Shown here: positions 21,208 to 28,498 of the stretch, piece after piece
Layout: every line of letters starts with the position of its first letter
Numbering within the stretch: position 1 is the first letter of the stretch
Source of the DNA: Mycolicibacterium fallax
GTDB taxonomy: Bacteria; Actinomycetota; Actinomycetes; Mycobacteriales; Mycobacteriaceae
Direction: 5' to 3'
NCBI RefSeq assembly: GCF_010726955.1
Contig: NZ_AP022603.1
Coordinates: 1,674,001 to 1,738,000 of the forward strand
Length of the DNA: 64,000 bases
Made by a program: the position numbers and the translations under genes
Notes under the pieces: generated by a model
What the model saw: only the letters and a program-made list of their open reading frames with translations
Databases searched by the model: none
What the model was told of the DNA's origin: nothing

Positions 21208-22257
21208 ATGACCCAGACCGTCGCCGCCTACGCCGCCACCTCCGCGACCGCGCCGCTGACCAAGACCACCATCGAACGCCGTGACGTCGGACCGCACGAT
21301 GTCGCGTTCGACATCAAGTTCGCCGGCATCTGCCATTCCGACATCCACACCGTCCGCGGCGAGTGGGGCCGGGCCAACTATCCGGTCGTTCCCGGGCACG
21401 AGATCGCCGGCGTGGTGACCGCGGTCGGCGCCGAGGTGACCCGCTACCAGGTCGGCGACCGCGTCGGCGTCGGCTGCTTCGTCGACTCCTGCCGCGACTG
21501 CGAGAACTGCCAGGCCGGCCTGCAGCAGTACTGCACCGGCGCCGGCGGCATGCGCGGCACCTACAACTCCACCGAACGCGACGGCTCCCCCACCCAGGGC
21601 GGCTACAGCCAGGCCATCGTCGTCAACGAGAACTACGTGCTGCGCATCCCCGACTCCATCCCGCTGGACAAGGCCGCTCCGCTGCTCTGCGCCGGCGTGA
21701 CGCTGTACTCGCCGTTGCGGCACTGGAAGGCCGGACCGGGCCGCAAGGTCGCCGTCGTCGGGCTCGGCGGGCTCGGGCACATGGGCGTCAAACTGGCCGC
21801 CGCGATGGGCGCCGAGGTGACCGTGCTGAGCCAGTCCCTGAAGAAGATGGAAGACGGATTGCGTTTGGGCGCAAGCCATTACTACGCCACCAGCGACCCG
21901 GACACCTTCACCAAACTGGCCGGCAGCTTCGACCTCATCCTCAACACGGTGTCGGCCAATCTGAATCTGGGCGCCTACCTGAACCTGCTCAAGGTCGACG
22001 GCACCCTGGTCGAACTCGGCATGCCCGAGCACGCCATGGAGGTGCCGCCGTTCCCGCTGGCCGGGATGCGCCGCAGCCTGTCCGGCTCGATGATCGGCGG
22101 CATCCCAGAGACTCAGGAGATGCTGGATTTCTGCGCCGAGCACGACGTCACCCCGGAGATCGAGGTGATCGACGCCTCCTACGTCAACGAGGCCTACGAG
22201 CGGGTGCTGGCCTCCGATGTGCGCTACCGGTTCGTCATCGACACGGCAACCATCTGA
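21208..22257 (+). CDS. adhC: NADP-dependent zinc alcohol dehydrogenase
   Basis: A 349-residue medium-chain dehydrogenase of the cinnamyl-alcohol-dehydrogenase type. The start ATG is at 21208 ([13 protein letters not shown]). Catalytic zinc ligands lie in AGICHSDIH (Cys) and VPGHEIAG (His, Glu), the structural zinc lobe is [15 protein letters not shown], and the Rossmann motif is [13 protein letters not shown]. Rv3045 AdhC is an NADP-dependent aldehyde/alcohol dehydrogenase with broad substrate range; the same is inferred. A perfect intrinsic terminator lies 60 bp after the stop, following four 16-bp repeats that begin at the stop codon. Confidence 0.95.
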   Translation: MTQTVAAYAATSATAPLTKTTIERRDVGPHDVAFDIKFAGICHSDIHTVRGEWGRANYPVVPGHEIAGVVTAVGAEVTRYQVGDRVGVGCFVDSCRDCENCQAGLQQYCTGAGGMRGTYNSTERDGSPTQGGYSQAIVVNENYVLRIPDSIPLDKAAPLLCAGVTLYSPLRHWKAGPGRKVAVVGLGGLGHMGVKLAAAMGAEVTVLSQSLKKMEDGLRLGASHYYATSDPDTFTKLAGSFDLILNTVSANLNLGAYLNLLKVDGTLVELGMPEHAMEVPPFPLAGMRRSLSGSMIGGIPETQEMLDFCAEHDVTPEIEVIDASYVNEAYERVLASDVRYRFVIDTATI

Positions 22258-22317
22258 CCGCACCACCAGCTGACCGCACCACCAGCTGACCGAAATACCA
22301 GCTGACCGAAATACCGA
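22254..22317. repeat. Four 16-bp tandem repeats spanning the adhC stop codon
   Basis: Units start at 22254, 22270, 22286 and 22302. The first two read CTGACCGCACCACCAG, the last two CTGACCGAAATACC plus AG or GA. The first unit contains the adhC stop TGA (22255-22257), so the array is a post-duplication of the gene end. Confidence 0.9.
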
Positions 22318-22353
22318 AAGCGCCGGCCAGGCGAGTGCCTGGCCGGCGCTTTT
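22317..22353 (+). terminator. Strong intrinsic terminator after adhC
   Basis: AAAGCGCCGGCCAGGC at 22317-22332 pairs perfectly with GCCTGGCCGGCGCTTT at 22337-22352 around the 4-base loop GAGT, followed by T. The A and T flanks make it usable from both strands, so it may also end the leftward DUF3349 transcript whose stop is at 22367. Confidence 0.9.
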
Positions 22354-22366
22354 CGTTCGGTACCGG

Positions 22367-22690
22367 TCAGTCCTGGTGGCCCACACCGGCCAGCGGCCAA
22401 CCGGCAGCCGCCAGCCGGGACGCCACCCGCCGCACATCCTCGGGGTCGGGCTCCCGATTGACCACCTCGCGGATGAACTCCTCGATCTCGTCGCGGTCGA
22501 TCACGCCGTCCTCCAGCGCCGGGGAACCCGACGCGGTCAGCTCGCGGATGACCTGACGGATCTCGTCGTCGGTCAGCGGGGTGTCCCGCAGCAGGGCCAG
22601 CAGCGGCACCCGGTCGGCACCCGGCACACCCTCCGGGTAGCCCCCGCGCAGCCAGTCCAGAATCGAATTCAGCGTCGATGCGACAGTCAC
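22367..22690 (-). CDS. DUF3349 family protein (Rv3046c-like)
   Basis: A 107-residue helical protein of the mycobacterial DUF3349 family. The conserved core begins LNSILDWLRGGYPEGVPG and continues VPLLALLRDTPLTDDEIRQVIREL and IDRDEIEEFIREVVN. Its function is unknown. The GTG at 22690-22688 is preferred because it starts just before the conserved core; an ATG at 22726 would add 12 unrelated residues. The family order is two short helical halves joined by an acidic stretch. It ends next to the adhC terminator and is transcribed leftwards, downstream of nrdF2. Confidence 0.8.
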   Translation of the reverse strand: MTVASTLNSILDWLRGGYPEGVPGADRVPLLALLRDTPLTDDEIRQVIRELTASGSPALEDGVIDRDEIEEFIREVVNREPDPEDVRRVASRLAAAGWPLAGVGHQD

Positions 22691-22785
22691 ATCACCAAGT
22701 CTGCGGTGCCGCGGGTCCAATGCCAAATGCCGCAGACACCGCTGACCCGCCGTTCATCCGACGTTCACCGCCGCCGAGAAGGCCC

Positions 22786-23769
<984 letters not shown>

Positions 23770-23845
23770 TTAGAAACTTGGTTCACGCGGCTGCGAACCG
23801 ACGTGGCTGACGGGCTCGGACTGTGCTGCCGACGCCGTGCCCGCA

Positions 23846-23893
23846 ACACTACAACTAGTGTCCGACAACACGGGCGAACACAACACTTTGTGT
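23846..23893 (-). promoter_or_regulatory. Paired NrdR-box candidates upstream of nrdF2
   Basis: ACACTACAACTAGTGT at 23846-23861 and ACACAACACTTTGTGT at 23878-23893 are 16-bp dyads whose starts are exactly 32 bp apart, three helical turns. Both fit the NrdR consensus acaCwAtATaTwGtgt at the arms. They lie 86-133 bp before the nrdF2 start, where NrdR would repress transcription when dATP is high. Confidence 0.8.
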
Positions 23894-23907
23894 CGGGCGT
23901 GTTGAGA

Positions 23908-24663
23908 TCAGTCGGCCTTGACGGGCCGTGGCACGGCCTGGTGGATGGGCAGATCCGGGTCGATCCGAATACCCAGCACGGCCGTGGTGGCGGTGACCGT
24001 GCCCAGCATGATGGTGCCCAGATGCTCGACGAACTGCTCCCGCGGCATCCTGCGCGAGTCGTCCCCGGTCGGACCCAGCCACCAGTCGGTGGCCGACGCC
24101 GCCGCCCCGAACGTCGCGAACGCGGCGAGTTCCAGCGCGTCTTGATCCAACTCGAAGTCGGCCAGCTCGTTGCTGAACAGCTCGGCCAGTGCCAGCGTGA
24201 TGCCGCGCCCCTCGTTGACCGCCCGCATCGTCGCCTCGGCCTGGTCCGGGAACCTGCCCTGCAGCACGAACCGCACCACGTTGGGGTGCTGGTCGACCAG
24301 CGCGACGTAATGCTCCAGTGCCCCGCGAATGACCTCGGCGGCCGGGTCGGTGGCGATGTCGATGACCGGATAGATCTCGGCCCACAGCATGTCGCGCAAC
24401 CGCTCGCTGATGGCCTGGAACAGGTCGGACTTGTCGGTGAAGTGCCGGTAGATCTTCGGCTTGGCGGTACCGGCCTCCTCGGCGATCTCCCGCACGCTGA
24501 CGTCCGGCCCGCGCCGGTCGATGGCACGGAACGCGGCGTCGACGATCTCGGCACGCACCTTCAAGCGATGCTCACGCCAGCGTTCGGTGCGGGCGTCGAC
24601 CCGCACGGGTGCGGCGTCGGAACCCTCGGCGGTGTTCGGCTTCGGCCGCGACCCAATACGCAC
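23908..24663 (-). CDS. TetR/AcrR-family transcriptional regulator (Rv3050c-like)
   Basis: A 251-residue TetR-type repressor. The start is a GTG at 24663-24661 (VRIGSRPKPNTAEG). The helix-turn-helix is VSVREIAEEAGTAKPKIYRHFTDKSDLF at about residues 51-78, followed by a helical ligand domain. M. tuberculosis Rv3050c occupies the same place next to nrdE. Its ligand and targets are not known. In this genome the gene marks the left edge of the accessory segment: the next gene to the right is no longer nrdE but a geranylgeranyl-reductase-like flavoprotein. Confidence 0.9.
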   Translation of the reverse strand: MRIGSRPKPNTAEGSDAAPVRVDARTERWREHRLKVRAEIVDAAFRAIDRRGPDVSVREIAEEAGTAKPKIYRHFTDKSDLFQAISERLRDMLWAEIYPVIDIATDPAAEVIRGALEHYVALVDQHPNVVRFVLQGRFPDQAEATMRAVNEGRGITLALAELFSNELADFELDQDALELAAFATFGAAASATDWWLGPTGDDSRRMPREQFVEHLGTIMLGTVTATTAVLGIRIDPDLPIHQAVPRPVKAD

Positions 24664-24861
24664 CCCAGCACTGTACTCGGCACGCCAGTGCGGGTCCGGT
24701 CCGCAAGATCGCCTCGGCGGCGGGGGGAGAACGCCCGGGACCGGTCGGCCGCCCATGGTTCCCACCAGCCCGTACCGGCGCAGCGCAAACGGCACCTCGG
24801 CACACTCGGCTAGCATTTGATGCCGTCGGTCCACGACAGCCAATCGGGGAGAAAACATTCT

Positions 24862-26040
24862 GTGAGCAAGCGATACGACCTCATCGTCGCCGGCGCCGGG
24901 CCGGCGGGATCCGCCGCCGCCTGGCAGGCGGCCCAAACCGGCGCGAACGTGCTCATCCTGGACAAGGCCGAGTTTCCCCGCGACAAACCCTGCGGCGACG
25001 GCCTGACCGCCCGCGCGGTGAGCTATCTGCAGAAGATGGGCCTGAGCCGCGAGTTGGAGAAGTTCCACCGCGTCAACGGTGTGCTGGTACACAGCCCGAG
25101 CGACTGGGAACTGAGTTTCCCCCGCCGCCCCGGCATGCCGGACTACGGGCTGGTGGTGCGCCGCCCGGTGCTCGACACCCTGCTGCTGCGGCACGCCGGC
25201 GCCGCCGGGGCCGAGGTCCGGGAGTCCGCCGAGGTGGTGGCCCCGCTGCAGGACGCCACCGGCCGGGTCACCGGGGTGAAGCTCAAGGGCGGGGAGACGA
25301 TCTCGGCCGATGCGGTGATCGCCGCCGACGGCTCCTACTCCCCCATCAAGCGGGCACTGAACCTGGATTCGGAGTACAACGGGTACTCGGCGATCGCGAT
25401 CCGCGCCGAGATGGCGGCCAACCGTCCGGACTCGGACATGCTGGAGATCTACCTGCAGCTGCTGTTCCGCGGCGACCAGTTGCCCGGCTACGGCTGGATC
25501 TTCCCGATGGGCGGCGGCCGGGTGAACATCGGCCTGGGCTACATCAACAGCTACCGCAACTGGCAGCAGATCAACGCCACCAGCTACCTGGGCGAATTCC
25601 TCGAATCGCTGCCCGCGGACTGGGAGTTGCCCTCGATCGAGGAGCTCAAGAAGTCCAAGGAGGTCCGGGCCTGGCGACTGCCGATGGGCTTCACCGCCTG
25701 GCCGCCGTGGCGGCCCGGGGTGCTGTTCGCCGGCGACGCGCTCGGGGCCGGCAAGCCGGTCTCGGGGGCGGGGATCTCCAAGGCGCTGGAGTCCGGGATG
25801 GCCGCCGGGGAGTGCGCGATCGCGGCACTGACCAACGGCGGCCCCGACGACTTCACCAACTACGAGCAGCGGATGCAGGCGGCCTGGGGCAGTGAATACC
25901 GCCGCGGCCGGATGTTCCACAAGCTGGTCGGCTATCCGAAGGTCGCCGCGGCCGGGCTGCGGCTGCTGGACAACCACACGTTCCGGGACCGGCTGCTCAA
26001 GTCGCTGTACAAGAAGGCCCAGGGCCCGGACCACACCTAA
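24862..26040 (+). CDS. FAD-dependent geranylgeranyl reductase family protein
   Basis: A 392-residue flavoprotein. The start is the GTG at 24862. The N-terminal dinucleotide fold is YDLIVAGAGPAGSAAAWQA, then AEFPRDKPCGDGLTARA, the PxxKxCGDG motif typical of geranylgeranyl and menaquinone-side-chain reductases (MenJ type), then VIAADGSYSP and FAGDALGAGKPVSGAGI. Such enzymes saturate isoprenoid double bonds. M. tuberculosis MenJ is encoded elsewhere (Rv0561c), so this is either a paralogue or the moved orthologue. It stands alone, ended by a hairpin at 26039-26078. Confidence 0.88.
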   Translation: MSKRYDLIVAGAGPAGSAAAWQAAQTGANVLILDKAEFPRDKPCGDGLTARAVSYLQKMGLSRELEKFHRVNGVLVHSPSDWELSFPRRPGMPDYGLVVRRPVLDTLLLRHAGAAGAEVRESAEVVAPLQDATGRVTGVKLKGGETISADAVIAADGSYSPIKRALNLDSEYNGYSAIAIRAEMAANRPDSDMLEIYLQLLFRGDQLPGYGWIFPMGGGRVNIGLGYINSYRNWQQINATSYLGEFLESLPADWELPSIEELKKSKEVRAWRLPMGFTAWPPWRPGVLFAGDALGAGKPVSGAGISKALESGMAAGECAIAALTNGGPDDFTNYEQRMQAAWGSEYRRGRMFHKLVGYPKVAAAGLRLLDNHTFRDRLLKSLYKKAQGPDHT

Positions 26041-26078
26041 AGCGAGTCGAACAACCCTGGCGGTGTTCGACACGCTTT
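26039..26078 (+). terminator. Hairpin after the geranylgeranyl reductase gene
   Basis: AGCGAGTCGAACA (26041-26053) pairs with TGTTCGACACGCT (26064-26076), with one A-A mismatch and a 10-base loop. It starts at the stop codon and lies 12 bp before the ATG of the RyR gene, so it separates the two transcription units. Confidence 0.6.
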
Positions 26079-26089
26079 AAGCTACGGCG

Positions 26090-28069
26090 ATGGGCAGCAT
26101 CGACCGATGGACGCTGGCCCGGGGGGCGCTCGGGACGCTGGCTGCGGTGGTGCTGGGCTACCTGGCGGTGCTGGCCGTGTGGCCACAGTTGCGCACCGGG
26201 TTGCCTGGTTGGATCGGCTGGTTCGGCCGGCCGCATTCGGCGCTGAGCATCGGCATCGCGGTCGCGGTCCTCGCGGCTCTGGCGTTCGCGCTCAACCACG
26301 CCGGCCGCGGCCGGCGTTCGGCGGCGCCGATCGCCGTGGTCGCCGGCCTGGCGTCGATCAGCGCGGTGTTGGGGTTGATTTCCTACGCGTCCTGTCACGA
26401 CGAGACCCACCCACCGTTCTTCACCCCGCTGGTGTGGACCGCCGCGCTGGTCAAGGGCGGTTCGCCGGAACAGGCCCTGGGTGCCGGGCCGTGCCCCGCC
26501 CAGGTGCCGGTGGCCCTGGCGGTGGCGCAGTTGTGTGCACTGGCCGCGGTGTTCCTGTCCGTGCTGGGCGTGGCGACCGCCCTGTTCCAGGGCCGACTGG
26601 ATCGGCTGCGGGTGTATTTCGCCTCGGCTGCCACGGTGATCGTCGACATCGACGACGACGCGGTGCCCATGGTGATCGCGGTCGCTCGGTCCCAGGGTCG
26701 AGGCGCGACCCTGGCGGTACTGACCGACAGTCCCGACCGCCCCTGTGTGGCCGAGGCCCGCAACGCCGGCGCCCGGATCGTGACGGTGGACTTCAGTCGG
26801 CCGGAGTCGGTGACGGGCCTGCGCGCCTGGCGTGGTCTGCAGCGGCTGTACCTGTTGTCCTCCGATCCGTCGGCCAATCTGAGTAGGCTTGCGACGATCA
26901 CACCGGCGGTACGGAATGCCGGTGCCGGACAGCGGATCCCGCTGATCGTTCGGATCGACGACCCGTGGCAGGCGGTGTCCTGGCGGGCCCGCCAGTTCGG
27001 CGGCACCGACACCAGTTGGGCCGCCGACGCGGTGGGCCGCTATGAGGTCACCGCGACCCGGCTGCTGGACCGGGTGCTGTCCGACGAACGCGTGGGCCGC
27101 ATCCTGATGGTCGGAACCTCCCAGCTGACCCTGGCGCTGTGTGCCGAGATGTCCCAACGCCAACTGGAGCGCGACTACTACGCGGCGCCCGGGGAGCGAT
27201 CCCTGCCGGATCTCACCCTGATCGGCTTCGATGCCGAGGAGTACCGCACCGACCACGTGTTCGCCCGCGGCCAGCTCGGCCTGCCTGCCGACCGCCCGCC
27301 GATCACCGCGATCGCCGACACCCCGACACCGGCGCTGCTGGCCGAGGCCCTGGGCACCGACCCGGCCGGCACCGCGGTGATCTTCGTCGACGCAGATCCG
27401 TTGACCGGCAGCGGAACCCGGCTGGCCGCCCGGTTCCCGGACACCGCGATCTACGCCTGGGATCCCGCGGCGCGCGGGGCCGAGGATCGGATCGCGGTGG
27501 TGGGGCGACTGCAGACCTATCGGCTGAGCATGGATCTGCCCGACGGGCTCGCCCAGGACGGTTGGGAACGCGCGGCCCGGCTGATCCATGAACGCTATGT
27601 CGCCGAGTCCGGCAGCACCGGGCCGGCCGGGCGGCCGTGGGACGAGCTGGACCCGTTCTATCGGGAGTCCAACCGGCGCCAGGTCCGCAACGCACTGCGG
27701 ATCGTCGAGCAGTACGGCGGGCACACCTGGAACACCTGGGGCACCCCGGCCGGGGACTGGCCCGATGTGTCCCGGCTGGGCCGGCCGCCGCTGGAACAGC
27801 TGGCCCAGTTGGGATTCGACCGCAACGCCGCGCTGGCGATGGCCCGCGCCGAACACGAGGACTGGTGCGGCTACTACCGCGCGCACGGCTGGCGGCACGG
27901 TCCGGTCCGCGACAATTCGGCGAAGCTCCACGACAAGCTGGTCGACTGGGACCGCATCGAGGCCGATCCCAGGGCCCTGAACGCCGCGCTGGCCAGCCTG
28001 GCCGCGACCCTGACCAAGCTCGTCGAGCTGGGTTACCGCTCCCGGTCGGTGCAGCATGCCGACGCCTGA
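26090..28069 (+). CDS. Membrane TrkA-N/RyR-domain protein
   Basis: A 659-residue protein not named in the mycobacterial core genome. Four hydrophobic helices lie at about residues 11-31, 51-69, 79-101 and 139-166. Then come two Rossmann-like units: about 175-290 (VIVDIDDDAVPMVIAVAR, reminiscent of TrkA-N/RCK nucleotide domains) and about 335-475 (RILMVGTSQLTLAL). The C-terminus, about 495-650, is a RyR domain as in ryanodine receptors and bacterial relatives: ARAEHEDWCGYYRAHGWRHG, then NSAKLHDKLVDW. No K+-channel selectivity filter (TxGYG) is visible. The gene overlaps the next by 14 bp and leads a three-gene operon ending in a TIR protein. A membrane-bound nucleotide sensor or effector is inferred. 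Confidence 0.85.
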   Translation: MGSIDRWTLARGALGTLAAVVLGYLAVLAVWPQLRTGLPGWIGWFGRPHSALSIGIAVAVLAALAFALNHAGRGRRSAAPIAVVAGLASISAVLGLISYASCHDETHPPFFTPLVWTAALVKGGSPEQALGAGPCPAQVPVALAVAQLCALAAVFLSVLGVATALFQGRLDRLRVYFASAATVIVDIDDDAVPMVIAVARSQGRGATLAVLTDSPDRPCVAEARNAGARIVTVDFSRPESVTGLRAWRGLQRLYLLSSDPSANLSRLATITPAVRNAGAGQRIPLIVRIDDPWQAVSWRARQFGGTDTSWAADAVGRYEVTATRLLDRVLSDERVGRILMVGTSQLTLALCAEMSQRQLERDYYAAPGERSLPDLTLIGFDAEEYRTDHVFARGQLGLPADRPPITAIADTPTPALLAEALGTDPAGTAVIFVDADPLTGSGTRLAARFPDTAIYAWDPAARGAEDRIAVVGRLQTYRLSMDLPDGLAQDGWERAARLIHERYVAESGSTGPAGRPWDELDPFYRESNRRQVRNALRIVEQYGGHTWNTWGTPAGDWPDVSRLGRPPLEQLAQLGFDRNAALAMARAEHEDWCGYYRAHGWRHGPVRDNSAKLHDKLVDWDRIEADPRALNAALASLAATLTKLVELGYRSRSVQHADA

Positions 28070-28475
28070 TCGCGATCCGGCCTGGCGGCGATTCGAGCGG
28101 GCCGGCGAGGTGATCGCCGAGCAGGTGTTCGAGCCCTGGAGGTGGACGACCGAATCCGGCGAGGTGCTGTCGGCCGAGGCCGGGGACTGGCGGCTGCGGG
28201 CGGAGCCGGGCGGCGCGTCCTGGTCGGTGCGCGACGACATCTTCCGGTCCACCCACCGGCACCTAGCCGGAGATCGTTGGCGGCGCACCGGTTCCGTTTC
28301 GGCCAGACCCGCCGCACCCGGGGAGATGATCGACACGCTGGAGGGTCCGGTCACCGCCGCCGCGGGCGACTGGGTGATCCGCGGCGACGCCGGCGAGTGC
28401 TGGCCGGTGAGCGCGGCGGAATTCTCCCGCCGCTACGCACCGATCGAACCACCCCCGGGCGCGCGGCCCGACTGA
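28056..28475 (+). CDS. Small protein with duplicated AGDW motif
   Basis: A 139-residue soluble protein, with no function assignable. It consists of two copies of a ~45-residue unit: LSAEAGDWRLRAEPGGASWSV followed by a Phe-x5-His stretch, and VTAAAGDWVIRGDAGECWPV followed by FSRRYAPI. The pattern (AGDW, Gly-Glu/Ala, Trp-x-Val, Phe, Tyr-x-Pro) resembles small PGDYG-like single-domain proteins of phages and bacteria. The second copy is closer to that pattern; the first has drifted. It overlaps the RyR gene's 3' end by 14 bp and lies 23 bp before the TIR gene, so it is surely co-expressed with both and may bridge them. Confidence 0.7.
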   Translation: MPTPDRDPAWRRFERAGEVIAEQVFEPWRWTTESGEVLSAEAGDWRLRAEPGGASWSVRDDIFRSTHRHLAGDRWRRTGSVSARPAAPGEMIDTLEGPVTAAAGDWVIRGDAGECWPVSAAEFSRRYAPIEPPPGARPD

Positions 28476-28498
28476 GATCCGAACGACTGCGAGCAAAG

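Noticed and set aside
23908..26073. Long minus-strand frame joining the TetR gene with sequence opposite the flavoprotein gene
   Set aside because: Only the last 251 codons are TetR-like. The upstream 470 codons are antisense to a flavoprotein and the real start is the GTG at 24663.
26090..28069. Annotation as a K+ channel or Trk transporter
   Set aside because: The TrkA-N-like folds suggest it, but no TxGYG filter or pore-helix pattern is present in the membrane part.
25997..28354. A 785-codon open frame on the minus strand opposite the RyR gene
   Set aside because: It is the codon-bias shadow of a high-GC gene: low complexity, rich in Arg, Gln and Gly, with no recognisable domain, while the plus-strand frame has membrane helices, Rossmann folds and a RyR domain.
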